From the NCBI RefSeq assembly GCF_902498805.1, contig NZ_LR701614.1, positions 1 through 45,401 on the forward strand: a DNA stretch of 45,401 nt. Reading direction: 5' to 3'. Below are positions 1 to 9,808 of the stretch, in pieces; position 1 is the stretch's first letter, and each line of letters begins with the position of its first letter. Position numbers and translations under genes: made by a program. The stretch is from Imperialibacter sp. EC-SDR9 (GTDB taxonomy: Bacteria > Bacteroidota > Bacteroidia > Cytophagales > Cyclobacteriaceae). The notes beneath the pieces are model-generated. The model worked only from the letters and a program-made list of their open reading frames with translations. It was not told the DNA's origin and did no database searches.

Positions 1-113
1 TCTACCCCTATACAAACCCAAAATAGTTGACCAGGGGGGCTTGTTCCCCAATTGGAACCCAAATTCACCATAGAACTCTCTATGACAACTTATTTATCCT
101 AACTTCATATCGT
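1..113. other. Unassigned edge segment rich in short dyads, downstream of truncated sprA
   Basis: No frame here continues SprA and no other protein was recognised. Three hairpin-capable dyads follow one another: a GGGG/CCCC pair at about 34-49, CATAGA/TCTATG at 69-84 with a 4-base loop, and TCCTAA/TTAGGA at 97-119, which reaches into the last SprA codons. On the minus strand an open frame without a start runs off the left edge. This could be the end of a mobile element inserted in sprA, a rearranged intergenic region or an assembly junction. The sequence alone does not decide between them. Confidence 0.4.
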
Positions 114-3100
114 TTAGGACGCTATTGCCCTGGCATCTCTGTCTTCCAGGTTATCGACACAAACCTGAATCGATTGTTCATTGTTCTCACGCTGAATAAC
201 GGTGGTGTTGTCTCTGTCACGATTGATTCCTGGAGGCAAAGTGTAGGGCGACTTTCCCTCGCTGGCTTTGCTATTTTCCTCAATGCTCACTACCGAAATC
301 GTAAAATCTGAAGAGTACTGCTCGGGAACCTCATTATAGCTTCTGTCATAAAGGCTCTCGGTGAACTTCCGCCACTGGCTTCCTACCAGCTGAAATTTGG
401 ACATTCTCAGTACGACAGGCTGCCGCCAGCCCGTCAAATACATCCTCATGTATTTGATACTTTTAAACCCTGAGATATCGCCCTGGATTCTACTAGGGTT
501 CCGAACAGGAATCCTGAAAAGATACCAGGTGCGTTCGCCACCTTCACCCCCCACTACCCTATCAACAATATATCCTTTGCCTACTTCGAGCTGTCCCTTT
601 TTAAGTGGGATTTTGTATTCGTAATACTCCTCCAACTCATTGATAGTGTTGTCCTTGTTCAAGTCCTCATTCTCTGGAAGGTTGCTACCTAAAGGGGTAA
701 AGTTCTCACCACTGGCAGTCTGAATAGGCGTGTTACCATCCATGCCATTGTAGTTTTTGTAACGTTCCAGAATCTTTGCGTCACGGGCATCCTGCCCGGC
801 ACCTAAGTAGTACTGAAAATTATCACCTGAAGGGTCTTCAAGAATCTTATTTCTTGCAGTACCCGAAACTTGTAGTTGGCTTAAAAAGCGGTCGTTAAAA
901 AAACTGGCTTCTTCGCTATTTTTAAGGCCATCAAGACCAACATCCTGGTTAGGTCTTGCGTATGCCTCGTTGTCGAAATAGTCAGTGAGATACTGTTGCT
1001 GTGTTACTTTTCCCCATTCTGTAGTCGTCACCTTGTTGACTCCGCCATCGGCAGGCAGCCCATTCTCAAACCCATGCAAACCATCTTTGATTATGTCTTC
1101 TGAGACACTACCTAAGTTGAAGATCAATTCGCCGCCGGTAGTGTTAGCCTGGTTGAACAAGCCGTCGAGCACCTTACCTCGTCCGTCATTGTCGTCGATA
1201 AATGGATCCAGCATCCAGAATTCAATATATTCGACGTTAGTCTTATCAAAGTCAACGTCTGACGTAATCGCCCTGGTAATGCCTCCCCAGTTTGATTCCG
1301 GGTTTTTAAGCAAGCCATCGGTATCCAGATCGGGGTTGTAATTGTATTGTCCTCTTTCCGAAGGGAAATAGGCGATGTCAAATATCGGCTCATTGGTGTT
1401 AACTATATTCCGACTTCTCTGAGAGTAGATTTCCTGAGGGATAATGCCGGCAACGTAGTGGTTGTCCTTGTCTTTCTCTGTAATGTTAGGGGGAGAGTTC
1501 GGCCCTCCGTTTCGATAAAAAACGTTGTCTATAACGTACCACGCAATTTTTGCTCTTTTGAAAGCGGAGCCAAGCTTGTCAGCCGTTTGGTTACTTAAGT
1601 CAAACCGGTTCCCGGGTGTTTGCGGAGTGGCCCCAAGCTTCCAGGCTTGAAAATTGCCCATGTTGTAGGGTGTTACCGCCGACTCAAAGTCGTCGATGTA
1701 AGATGTGCCCTCGCCTCCTACCTCATTCGATGTGCCTGGATTGATTTGAGCGACCTCGCCAGTGAAGGTAATTCGGGAGGGTTCCTTTGTATCTACGAAA
1801 GGGAGTGCATCGACCATTTTGGTCAGGAACCTCGACTCCTTGCTCCAGTTCAAATCGAAGCCGTACAGCGAGTTTTTTGTCGGCTCGTTGCCCACACTGT
1901 ACCTTGTAATGCCTCCGGGGCGTTCGTTCAGGTGGAGCCACGTAGCGCCAAGGTTTAGATTCTCAGTGAGTTTATAATCAAAGCGTGTTCCTGTAAGCCA
2001 CCTGGTTTGAAAGTTAAAAACATCGGCTTTTTCGTATGAAATATTGATCTGCTTCCCGGAGTTCAGGATCCCTTCGTTAATGATTCTTACCCTTCCCAGG
2101 TTATAGTCAACCGTGTAGTCCAGGCCTTCGGTCAACAGCGTGTTGCCAGCAGTGACGACCACAGAATTGGGTGAAATACTGATGCCCGGCAACACGATTT
2201 CATTGGATGCCCCTGCCTGAAACTTACCCAAAATGAAAAATTTGTTCTTGGACGACACCTGCTCAGCATCAGCTTTTGTTGTTCGGTAAAGGGTGTCGTA
2301 AGCATACTTCTGGATGAGGTTTTGCTCGTTGTCCTTGTCGAAGTAAGTTTTTAGGGTTTTTCCAAATGGCTCAAGCACAGGAAAGATAATGGTTCCGTTC
2401 CTCGAGTCGATGGTAACTCCTTCGATGTAGTCGAAGTTGCCGTCCCGTTGCGGATCGTTGTTGGGGTTGAGCTGGTCAAGCTTGAGAAGGTGGATAAGCG
2501 GCTGGTCTTTCGTAAGGGCCCCCTCATGCAAACTTGGGTTGTCGATGCCCGTCAAGTCATCACGATAATGGATTCTCAGCGTAAATCCCTCCCTATCGAC
2601 CTGGCTGGCGTTCAGGTTGTAGATGTTTTTCATCATCAAGTCCCAGGTTGGAGTCGATGTGTTGATCTTATTCGGGCGGAGCATTTTCAATAGCAACAGC
2701 TCACTTTCCGACAAGTTCTGATAGTCTTCCATCAACTCACCTACCTTAAAGGTTCGACCGTTGTAGGTATATTCATAGGCTACTGCCAGCACTTCGTCAT
2801 TTGTCAGCTTTCTTAGGAGGGAGATGTAACCAAGCTGTTTGTTCAGTACAAATTCTTTCTCATCAAGTCTTCTGGCCGAGGTAATTTTCACATAGTCAAC
2901 AGAGTTCTGGAAGTTGTATCCTGACTCCAGAATACCGTCTACTTGATTGGCATCCCTTATTGAGGGGTCTTTTTTTAGAGATTCAAATAGTCCATTGGCG
3001 TCGTTACTTGCTGGGTAACCTGCACGTGGAGTACCAATCAATGGGTTGTCTTTCCTGTAGACCTTATCACTCTCACCAAGATCCTGAAAGGCCAGCAAAC

Positions 3101-4226
3101 TCCTCAAAGTTTGGGTGTCTCCGTTTCTTTTCAGTACATAAATTTCAACCCTGGTCACATTTACTCCCGATATTACCTGAGGCAAGCTGCCAAGCCATTT
3201 TTCATAGTTGTCTCTAAAAAAATGGCCTAGAAAAAAGTGCCTGTTATCATCATAGTCTGAACCTCGTACCTCAAATTCCCGTCCTTGAAATCCACTCTCA
3301 AGGGTGATCACATCATTACGACCTTGCTGGCGGGAAACAACACTTGTTACAAACAGCTTCCCAAACTGCAACTGCGTCTTCACACCGAATAAGCTTTGCC
3401 CGCCGGAAATAAGGCTGTTGCTGATGGGCATGCTTACGTTTCCCACCTCAATCTTTTTGATGATATCCTCTTCATAACCCGTATACTCCATCTTAAGGTT
3501 ATTCTGGAAATCAAAAGAGTTGTTGTTGTCAAAGTTGGCTGTGATAGCGAGCTTGTCGCCAACTTTACCGACCAGGTTAAGGCTTATCTGCTGATTAAAT
3601 TCAAAGCCACCGTTTCTTTGCTGTCTGATTGGTATTTGCGGATTATCTATCCTCTGCCACCTGCCCCCAAAATCCAACGTTACGAACCCATTAGGCTGAA
3701 TGTCGACATAGCTGCCACCAAAAATCCGGTCAATCAGAGGGCTGGTATACAGCTTAGGTATAAGCCTCCTGCCGCTCACAGCACTTTCGCCATCGAGACC
3801 CCTTGATCGGCTCCTCCAATACTCCCGCAGCATTTCTTCTTCCTTCCATTTGCTGAACTCCTCGAAGGTCATGGTGGTGGTTGGTCGATAATTCACATCA
3901 CCTATCCTTTCATAGATGGTGTAATTCATCGACGTATCAATTTCCGCATCGAGTGTGAGGCTTGCAGGATTTTTTAGCTGGAGAGGGGAAGGACTTATTC
4001 TGTTGGAAAAAGGGTCTCCAAATCTGTCAACAGGTTCGAACGTAGGAGCCTTTGAGGGTTGGTAGGGGCCTTTGAGTGAGTCTGGTATGGTATCCTGCTT
4101 GAAGAGAAAATACTCATCGGCATCCTCCAATATAAAAAAAGAGCGCTCAGCATTAGCAAGTAAAGCGCTGAGCACAAGCGAAATACACAAGAGTACTAGA
4201 GTAGTATTTAAAAATCTCCTCCTCAA
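114..4226 (-). CDS. sprA: SprA (T9SS outer-membrane translocon), N-terminal half, truncated
   Basis: SprA (Sov) is the very large outer-membrane barrel through which type IX secretion cargo leaves the cell; it is needed for gliding and surface protein export. The 1370-residue product opens with a signal peptide (about residues 1-26, ending near LLANA). It carries typical SprA features: a GRWQRIDNPQIP-like segment, FEFNQQISLNLVGKVGDKL near residue 210, and a long acidic middle region with EYYEYKIPLKKGQLEVG near residue 1200. Family members are usually about 2300-2500 residues, so the C-terminal half is missing. The frame ends just after NLEDRDARAI, where homologues continue with more barrel sequence. 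The start is TTG at 4226; an in-frame stop lies just upstream and no ATG is available. It lies 18 bp after ruvA, an arrangement common in this group. Identity is very secure. Whether the gene is broken in the cell or only at a sequence junction is open. Confidence 0.93.
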   Translation of the reverse strand: MRRRFLNTTLVLLCISLVLSALLANAERSFFILEDADEYFLFKQDTIPDSLKGPYQPSKAPTFEPVDRFGDPFSNRISPSPLQLKNPASLTLDAEIDTSMNYTIYERIGDVNYRPTTTMTFEEFSKWKEEEMLREYWRSRSRGLDGESAVSGRRLIPKLYTSPLIDRIFGGSYVDIQPNGFVTLDFGGRWQRIDNPQIPIRQQRNGGFEFNQQISLNLVGKVGDKLAITANFDNNNSFDFQNNLKMEYTGYEEDIIKKIEVGNVSMPISNSLISGGQSLFGVKTQLQFGKLFVTSVVSRQQGRNDVITLESGFQGREFEVRGSDYDDNRHFFLGHFFRDNYEKWLGSLPQVISGVNVTRVEIYVLKRNGDTQTLRSLLAFQDLGESDKVYRKDNPLIGTPRAGYPASNDANGLFESLKKDPSIRDANQVDGILESGYNFQNSVDYVKITSARRLDEKEFVLNKQLGYISLLRKLTNDEVLAVAYEYTYNGRTFKVGELMEDYQNLSESELLLLKMLRPNKINTSTPTWDLMMKNIYNLNASQVDREGFTLRIHYRDDLTGIDNPSLHEGALTKDQPLIHLLKLDQLNPNNDPQRDGNFDYIEGVTIDSRNGTIIFPVLEPFGKTLKTYFDKDNEQNLIQKYAYDTLYRTTKADAEQVSSKNKFFILGKFQAGASNEIVLPGISISPNSVVVTAGNTLLTEGLDYTVDYNLGRVRIINEGILNSGKQINISYEKADVFNFQTRWLTGTRFDYKLTENLNLGATWLHLNERPGGITRYSVGNEPTKNSLYGFDLNWSKESRFLTKMVDALPFVDTKEPSRITFTGEVAQINPGTSNEVGGEGTSYIDDFESAVTPYNMGNFQAWKLGATPQTPGNRFDLSNQTADKLGSAFKRAKIAWYVIDNVFYRNGGPNSPPNITEKDKDNHYVAGIIPQEIYSQRSRNIVNTNEPIFDIAYFPSERGQYNYNPDLDTDGLLKNPESNWGGITRAITSDVDFDKTNVEYIEFWMLDPFIDDNDGRGKVLDGLFNQANTTGGELIFNLGSVSEDIIKDGLHGFENGLPADGGVNKVTTTEWGKVTQQQYLTDYFDNEAYARPNQDVGLDGLKNSEEASFFNDRFLSQLQVSGTARNKILEDPSGDNFQYYLGAGQDARDAKILERYKNYNGMDGNTPIQTASGENFTPLGSNLPENEDLNKDNTINELEEYYEYKIPLKKGQLEVGKGYIVDRVVGGEGGERTWYLFRIPVRNPSRIQGDISGFKSIKYMRMYLTGWRQPVVLRMSKFQLVGSQWRKFTESLYDRSYNEVPEQYSSDFTISVVSIEENSKASEGKSPYTLPPGINRDRDNTTVIQRENNEQSIQVCVDNLEDRDARAIAS

Positions 4227-4244
4227 ACGGTAAAATGGTAAAAC

Positions 4245-4841
4245 CTATCTGGAATTTTTTAAGGCCAATCTGATCAACTCCTCTAAAGTAACTCCTCCTC
4301 CCTTTTCTTTGATGATCAGATCGATATTTTTCTCCGCCTGCGCTTTAGGAAATCCTAAAACCAGCAAAGCTGATAACGCTTCATTTCGCAAACTATTGCT
4401 TCGTACACCCGTGCCGGATGGAGATTTTTCAAAGACGTCCTCCTTCTTAAGTTTATCTTTCAGTTCCAGGATTATACGTTGTGCAGTTTTGGCCCCAACA
4501 CCCTTCACTCTCTGGATCAAATTCACGTCCTCACTCACAATCGCCTCGTGAATTTCGGACGGAGTAAGGGAGGACAGAATCATTAAAGCCGTGCCTGGCC
4601 CCACGCCGTTGATAGAGATCAAATCCAGAAACCGTTGCTTTTCCTGCATTTCGGCGAACCCAAAGAGAATGTGGGCGTCTTCCTTCACCTGGAGATGGGT
4701 TTGTAAGATGCCGCTCTCCAGGTTCTTGATCTGGCTGAAGGTGTTCAATGAGATTCTTACTTCATAACCAATGCCGTTCACCTCCATCACAGTGTGATTC
4801 GGCTCCTTTTCGATGTACTTGCCTTTAAGGTATGTAATCAT
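4245..4841 (-). CDS. ruvA: Holliday junction branch migration protein RuvA
   Basis: RuvA binds four-way DNA junctions as a tetramer and loads the RuvB motor for branch migration in recombinational repair. The 198-residue protein begins MITYLKGK, the usual OB-fold start. It has the YEVRIS strand near residue 30 and LFGF near 60. Two helix-hairpin-helix motifs follow (INGVGPGTALMIL near 80 and VKGVGAKTAQRIILEL near 115). A C-terminal three-helix domain contains ALSALLVLGF, the RuvB-contacting part. Length is normal for the family. ATG at 4841 is preferred over an upstream in-frame codon because it matches the conserved N terminus and lies one base after the maeB stop. The spacing suggests co-transcription with maeB upstream and sprA downstream. 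Confidence 0.97.
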   Translation of the reverse strand: MITYLKGKYIEKEPNHTVMEVNGIGYEVRISLNTFSQIKNLESGILQTHLQVKEDAHILFGFAEMQEKQRFLDLISINGVGPGTALMILSSLTPSEIHEAIVSEDVNLIQRVKGVGAKTAQRIILELKDKLKKEDVFEKSPSGTGVRSNSLRNEALSALLVLGFPKAQAEKNIDLIIKEKGGGVTLEELIRLALKNSR

Positions 4842-4842
4842 C

Positions 4843-7122
4843 CTATTGTTGGGCTTTTGCGCTTTGCGACTGGGCATCTATGACGGCAATAGCCACCATA
4901 TTAAATATCTCTCTGATAGAGCTACCCACCTGCAATACATGGACGGCTTTGTTCATTCCTACCAGAATCGGCCCTATTGCCTCTGCTCCACCCAACTCCA
5001 TCAACAGTTTATAGGCAATATTACCTGATGCCAGGTCGGGGAAAATAAGTGTGTTTGCCGAGTGCCCATTCAGAGAAGAGAATGGATACACCTCGCTGAG
5101 TAACTCTGCATTCAACGCCACATTGGCCTGAAGCTCCCCATCGATGATAAGATCCGGGTATTTTTTCTTCGCCAACTCAACTGCCTTCCTGGTTTTTTCA
5201 GGCACACCACCTCTCGAAGATCCGAAATTAGAATATGAAAGAACGGCCACCTTGGGCTCGTAGTCAAAATACTTCACAGCCCTCGCTGCCAGACCAACGA
5301 TTTCAACCAATTCCTCGGCCGTAGGGTTAAGATTCACTGTGGTGTCAGCAAAGAAATAGGTGCCCTTGGCATTGCTGATAATGTACATGCCCGCCACCCG
5401 GTTAATGCCCTCCTCAACGCCCAGGATGTGAAGCGCCGGAAGAATGGTCTTCGGATAATCGTTCGTAAGGCCAGAGATAAGTGCATCCGCAGCACCGGTT
5501 TCAACCATCATAGCGCCGTAGTAATTCCGGTCGTACATCAGCTGCCTGGCATTGACCATGGTAATGCCCTTGCGCTTTCTTTTCTCAAAAAGCATGGCTG
5601 CATACTCGTGCCTTGTATCCGCTTCATGATAAGGATCAATGATTGGCGTGTCACGAAGATCAAGCTTGTTCTCGACCACCAAAGCTTCTATTCTTGCTTT
5701 GTTACCCAGCAAAATTGGGTAGCCTATTCCCTCATCAATCACCATTTGAGCAGCTTTCAATATCTTGGGATGATCGGCCTCGGCAAACACGACCCGCTTG
5801 GGAGCCCTCCTCGCCCTGGCGATCACTCTCGCCATCAAACGGTTGTCAATGCCTATGCGGCTCTGTAGCTCCACCTTATAAGCTTCCCAGTCGTCAATCT
5901 TCACTCTCGCTACGCCTGAGTCCATGGCAGCCTTCGCCACAGCCGGAGAAATCGTAGTGATGAGCCTTGGATCCAACGGTTTCGGAATCAGGTAGTCGCT
6001 GCCAAAGGTGATTGGCTTATTGCCATAAGCTTTGATGACCATTTCAGGCACGGCTTCTTTGGTGAGCTCCGCCAATGCCTTCACGGCTGCCAGTTTCATT
6101 TCCTCATTAATGGCTGTTGCCCTTACATCAAGTGCTCCCCTAAAAATATAGGGAAAGCCCAACACATTGTTGACCTGGTTCGGATGGTCGGAACGGCCCG
6201 TGGCCATCACAACATCATCCCTGGTGTCCATGGCAAGTTGGTAAGGAATCTCCGGATCGGGGTTAGCCAAAGCGAAAACAATAGGCTTATCAGCCATTTT
6301 CCTCAACATGTCTGGCGTAAATACATCGGCTGTGGAAAGACCCAAAAACATGTCAGCCCCAACAATCGCTTCATCCAAGGTGTCTATTTTCTTGTCAGTA
6401 GCGTACCTGGCTTTCATTGACTCTGGGTCGATTTTATCCTTCCTGAGCACACCCTTGCTGTCGAGCATCACTATATTTTTCTTACTCGCCCCCAGCCCAA
6501 CATATAGATCTGTGCAGGCCATAGCGGCTCCACCCGCTCCGTTGACAACTATTTTTAGATCCTCAATCTTTTTACCCACCACAAGCAGCGCATTCAGCAA
6601 GGCTGCACTTGAGATAATGGCTGTGCCATGCTGATCATCGTGCATCACAGGAATTTTCATTTGTTCCCGCAGTACCCTCTCAATTTTGAAGCTTTCAGGG
6701 GCCTTTATGTCTTCAAGGTTGATGCCGCCAAAAGTCGGCTCCAGCGCCTTCACAATTTGAATAAACTTGTCAGGGTCTTCTTCGTCCACTTCAATATCAA
6801 AAACATCAATGCCCGCAAATTTCTTGAACAACACCCCTTTGCCCTCCATCACTGGCTTTGAAGCCTCCGGGCCAATATTGCCGAGTCCAAGCACAGCCGT
6901 TCCGTTGGAGATAACCCCTACGAGGTTGCCTTTGGCGGTGTACTTATACACATCCTCTTTGTTTTTCGCTATCTCTTTGCAGGGTTCTGCCACTCCTGGA
7001 GAGTAGGCCAAAGCCAGGTCAACCTGGCTGCTCATCATCTTTGTTGGACGTATTTCAATTTTTCCGGCGGGGCTGGAAGAATGGTATTCAAGGGCGTCTT
7101 CCTTGCGAATTTTAATTGCCAT
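4843..7122 (-). CDS. maeB: NADP-dependent malic enzyme with C-terminal phosphotransacetylase-like domain
   Basis: MaeB-type malic enzyme decarboxylates malate to pyruvate with reduction of NAD(P), feeding pyruvate and NADPH supply. The 759-residue length is that of the two-domain form. Residues about 1-420 are the malic enzyme proper, with [10 protein letters not shown] near residue 38, [12 protein letters not shown] near 160 and the nucleotide-binding [10 protein letters not shown] near 195. Residues about 430-755 resemble phosphate acetyltransferase ([18 protein letters not shown], and [15 protein letters not shown] near 555); in known homologues this part is regulatory rather than catalytic. 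ATG at 7122 gives the normal N terminus ([14 protein letters not shown]). Its own promoter candidate lies at 7155-7185. ruvA follows one base after its stop, so a maeB-ruvA-sprA transcript is likely. Confidence 0.97.
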   Translation of the reverse strand: MAIKIRKEDALEYHSSSPAGKIEIRPTKMMSSQVDLALAYSPGVAEPCKEIAKNKEDVYKYTAKGNLVGVISNGTAVLGLGNIGPEASKPVMEGKGVLFKKFAGIDVFDIEVDEEDPDKFIQIVKALEPTFGGINLEDIKAPESFKIERVLREQMKIPVMHDDQHGTAIISSAALLNALLVVGKKIEDLKIVVNGAGGAAMACTDLYVGLGASKKNIVMLDSKGVLRKDKIDPESMKARYATDKKIDTLDEAIVGADMFLGLSTADVFTPDMLRKMADKPIVFALANPDPEIPYQLAMDTRDDVVMATGRSDHPNQVNNVLGFPYIFRGALDVRATAINEEMKLAAVKALAELTKEAVPEMVIKAYGNKPITFGSDYLIPKPLDPRLITTISPAVAKAAMDSGVARVKIDDWEAYKVELQSRIGIDNRLMARVIARARRAPKRVVFAEADHPKILKAAQMVIDEGIGYPILLGNKARIEALVVENKLDLRDTPIIDPYHEADTRHEYAAMLFEKRKRKGITMVNARQLMYDRNYYGAMMVETGAADALISGLTNDYPKTILPALHILGVEEGINRVAGMYIISNAKGTYFFADTTVNLNPTAEELVEIVGLAARAVKYFDYEPKVAVLSYSNFGSSRGGVPEKTRKAVELAKKKYPDLIIDGELQANVALNAELLSEVYPFSSLNGHSANTLIFPDLASGNIAYKLLMELGGAEAIGPILVGMNKAVHVLQVGSSIREIFNMVAIAVIDAQSQSAKAQQ

Positions 7123-7154
7123 AAAAGTTTGGTGTCAGGTTAATGGGTAAAAAG

Positions 7155-7185
7155 CAAAGCTAATAGGGGCTATCTACATAAACAA
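7155..7185 (-). promoter_or_regulatory. Bacteroidota-type promoter candidate for maeB
   Basis: On the minus strand TAGCTTTG (7155-7162) fits the -7 consensus TAnnTTTG exactly. TTGT (7182-7185) is a one-mismatch -33 box at a spacing of 19 bp. Transcription would start near 7148, leaving a leader of about 26 bases before the maeB ATG. It lies between the stop of the DUF4837 gene and maeB, so it would give maeB-ruvA-sprA independent expression. Confidence 0.5.
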
Positions 7186-8283
7186 TTAACGACCAGCAGC
7201 AGGTGCCTCTGATTGGGCAGGTTGAAAAGACTGCAATATCGCCTGAAATTCATTGATATAGTCCCTTTTTCTATCCTTGGAAGGTGCATATACATACCCT
7301 TCGATATAATAGAGCCTATTCAGTACCTCATCCACGAACGTATAGCTGATAAAAGGTCCTCCATTGGTTGAATCGCTTGTCTTCCAGAGGCCTCTGGTCT
7401 CCACGGCGTAGCTACCTTTAAAATTGATGTCCTTGGTAATAAATGGGAGCACATCCTGATAGGTAATATAGATATCGTCTTTCTCAATGTCACGCAAATA
7501 CTTTTCAGTAATTCTCGATCTTAACGCAGTAATATCTTTGAACACTTCCTGATTAGTGTAAGGCTCATAGTAAACGAAGATCGTCTTGTCCACTTCTAAA
7601 TCCAGCGCCCTCAGCCAAACGAAGTTTCCCTTATCTTGCGCTAGCTCGTAACCATAAGGGATTTTGAGTTTAAAGTTATGGCGATCATAAAGCACGTCTG
7701 CCAAATCCTTCTCCTGAATCTTGAAAAGGTCGGCTTGCAGCCTTTTATTCTCTACCTCCTCAAAGTACTGCCTCAAAATGTCGCCATTTTCCCTAAGCTT
7801 GCGGATCAACGATTCATCGTCTTTTCCGAACAGGTAGAGTATTTCCTGGCCCCGGGCATAATTGTCTTTCCTCGTAAAATAGAACAGGTTCGGATCCTCG
7901 TTTATTTTCGACAGCGATTCAGCAGTGTAATAACCCTTCATGATCTTTCCTGCCCTCGTATTATTATTAAGCGTGGTGACAAAAATCATGTTCTTAGCGC
8001 TCTTTAGCACCCCATTTAGCGATTTTGGCGCTACCTGCTTTAGATCAAAAAGTGGTTCCTCTCTATTCAACCCCGGAATAATCAACTCAAAGGTTCGCCT
8101 CATCTCCGTTCCCAGAGGCCCGTTCCACTGGGCACTATCCATCACCAGAATGATTTCCGCAGCATCGCCACGAGCTACCTGTAGAAGAGAGTTGCCGTTA
8201 TCTGATTTGTCCTTTGAGCCACAGGAAGACAGCAGCACAGAAAACATGAAACAAGCGAATATAAATTGAACTATTCGAGTCAT
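7186..8283 (-). CDS. DUF4837 family lipoprotein
   Basis: This is a 365-residue lipoprotein of the DUF4837 family, found in Bacteroidota and of unknown function. A signal peptide ends in a lipobox (LLSSC, Cys about residue 21), so the mature protein should be membrane-anchored in the periplasm or at the surface. The body is soluble and acidic, with ILVMDSAQWNGPLG near residue 46, a DNYARGQEILYLFG segment near 143, and a C-terminal half rich in beta strands (FKLKIPYGYELAQDKGNFVWLR near 203). No catalytic motif is evident. It sits between the LysM transglycosylase gene (78 bp upstream) and maeB. That block also encodes Tat and murein-hydrolase functions, so an envelope role is plausible but unproven. 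Confidence 0.85.
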   Translation of the reverse strand: MTRIVQFIFACFMFSVLLSSCGSKDKSDNGNSLLQVARGDAAEIILVMDSAQWNGPLGTEMRRTFELIIPGLNREEPLFDLKQVAPKSLNGVLKSAKNMIFVTTLNNNTRAGKIMKGYYTAESLSKINEDPNLFYFTRKDNYARGQEILYLFGKDDESLIRKLRENGDILRQYFEEVENKRLQADLFKIQEKDLADVLYDRHNFKLKIPYGYELAQDKGNFVWLRALDLEVDKTIFVYYEPYTNQEVFKDITALRSRITEKYLRDIEKDDIYITYQDVLPFITKDINFKGSYAVETRGLWKTSDSTNGGPFISYTFVDEVLNRLYYIEGYVYAPSKDRKRDYINEFQAILQSFQPAQSEAPAAGR

Positions 8284-8361
8284 GAGATATTCTATTAAAA
8301 TTCGTAAGGGCCTTGCGGCCCTCTAAATTAACAATTATAAACTTTTCGTCGCTACCCTGGG

Positions 8362-9798
8362 CTACTCAATCAGTAGTTTTTGCCCAACATGTATTTTACT
8401 AGAACTCAAATTATTGAGCTGTTTAATTTTTTCAATAGACACGTTACCATACTTCTTTGAAATATCCCACAAGGTATCGCCCGATTGCACCATGTGGTAC
8501 TTTGACCCGTCAGCACCGACCGATGCCGATATAACTGTCGATTGCGTAGGCACTTTGGCGATTGTAGAAGATGGCGTATACAGGTTGGGCTTCGATTGAT
8601 AATTGGGTAGCACCCAAATATTGAGGGTTTGCCCTACCCTGATCATATTCCCTGAAATCCTGTTCCACTCCCTCAAGTCAGAAACTCTAACGTGGTAACG
8701 CTGTGCAATAGTACCCAACACGTCACCAGATTGCACACGGTACCTGACATTTTCTCTTCCATAAGTGCTGCCAGGCATATTCTGCGCCAGTTTTTCCAAG
8801 TGCTCTTTTCCAACTTTACCGGCCGAATCGAGCAGGAAGTCCATGTTTTCATAGACAAAATCCATTTTATCGGATGGGACTCTCAACGGATAGTTGCTGA
8901 CCGTCTCTGGAATAACTCCCCTGATCAAATGTGGATTCAGTTTAAGAATATCATCGGTGCACAAACCTGTGAGGTTAGCAAAAGTTTCAATGTGCAAATA
9001 CTGGTTGATCATGACAGTGTCATAAGCCATCATGTATTCCTTTTCATCCGGATACAGGTTATGAAACTCATTGAAGTTCATTGTGTAGAGAATGGCGACG
9101 AACTGAGGCACATACGAACGTGTTTCTCTTGGCAGATAGCGGTACACCTCCCAAAACGTCTTCTTGTAGCCCGATCTTCTGATGGCCTTTCTTACGTTTC
9201 CGGGACCCGAATTGTAGGCAGCAAGTGCCAAATCCCAATCCCCAAACATCCCATACAACTGCTTCAAGTACTTACAAGCCGCCTCTGTGGCTTTCTCTGG
9301 ATCCATTCGTTCGTCGATGTACCAGTCCTGGTGCAGTTTGTAAAAACGCCCCGTAGCTGGCATAAATTGCCACAAGCCACCAGCACCCACCCTGGAAATG
9401 GCGTTGGTTCGCAGTCCAGATTCTACTATAGAAAGGTATTTAAGCTCTTCTGGCAGGTCGTATTCCTTCAGGTATTTCTCAAAAATGGGGAAATATACTT
9501 CCGCCCTTTGCTGCACCGATCTGATGTAATCACGGTTGCGAACAGTGAAATAATCGATGAACGAAAAAACTCTTTCATTCAACTGAATTGGCACTCCTGA
9601 ATTTAGACCAGCAAGCCTTTCTTCCACCATTTCGTAGGTGAAGTCAGGAGAATAGTCGTAGGGAAGAATAGTTCTTGTGTCGACCACATCCAGAGACAGT
9701 GTATCTGCCTCAACTACTCCAAATTCGACATCCCCCTGCCGGGCGAAGCCCAACAGACTGATAGAAAGTGCACAAACAATGGTCAATAGCTTTTTCAT
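8362..9798 (-). CDS. MltD-like lytic transglycosylase with two LysM domains
   Basis: The product should cleave peptidoglycan glycan strands non-hydrolytically in the periplasm. The 478-residue protein has a signal peptide (MKKLLTIVCALSISLLGFA). A transglycosylase SLT domain spans about residues 105-230, with the catalytic Glu126 in SIVESGL, GAGGLWQFMPATG near 140 and ALAAYNSGPGNV near 190. Two LysM peptidoglycan-binding modules follow, at about 355-400 (YRVQSGDVLGTIAQRYHV) and 433-478 (MVQSGDTLWDISKKYG). ATG at 9798 is chosen because it starts a normal signal peptide; an upstream in-frame ATG at 9828 would overlap gatA and add charged residues in front. It lies 10 bp after the gatA stop, so it is probably in the same operon. 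Confidence 0.93.
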   Translation of the reverse strand: MKKLLTIVCALSISLLGFARQGDVEFGVVEADTLSLDVVDTRTILPYDYSPDFTYEMVEERLAGLNSGVPIQLNERVFSFIDYFTVRNRDYIRSVQQRAEVYFPIFEKYLKEYDLPEELKYLSIVESGLRTNAISRVGAGGLWQFMPATGRFYKLHQDWYIDERMDPEKATEAACKYLKQLYGMFGDWDLALAAYNSGPGNVRKAIRRSGYKKTFWEVYRYLPRETRSYVPQFVAILYTMNFNEFHNLYPDEKEYMMAYDTVMINQYLHIETFANLTGLCTDDILKLNPHLIRGVIPETVSNYPLRVPSDKMDFVYENMDFLLDSAGKVGKEHLEKLAQNMPGSTYGRENVRYRVQSGDVLGTIAQRYHVRVSDLREWNRISGNMIRVGQTLNIWVLPNYQSKPNLYTPSSTIAKVPTQSTVISASVGADGSKYHMVQSGDTLWDISKKYGNVSIEKIKQLNNLSSSKIHVGQKLLIE

Positions 9799-9808
9799 AC
9801 AAATTTTT

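Noticed and set aside
27-311. Open frame of 94 codons on the plus strand at the left edge
   Set aside because: It lies mostly antisense to the well-supported SprA frame, has no recognised family and no signal peptide, so it is taken as a shadow.
8307-8322. AGGGCC/GGCCCT hairpin between the transglycosylase and DUF4837 genes
   Set aside because: Only a 6-bp stem, with no T-run in either direction, so it was not called a terminator.
8692-9600. 302-codon plus-strand frame
   Set aside because: It is fully antisense to the LysM transglycosylase, whose catalytic and LysM motifs are unambiguous. The plus-strand translation shows no family features.
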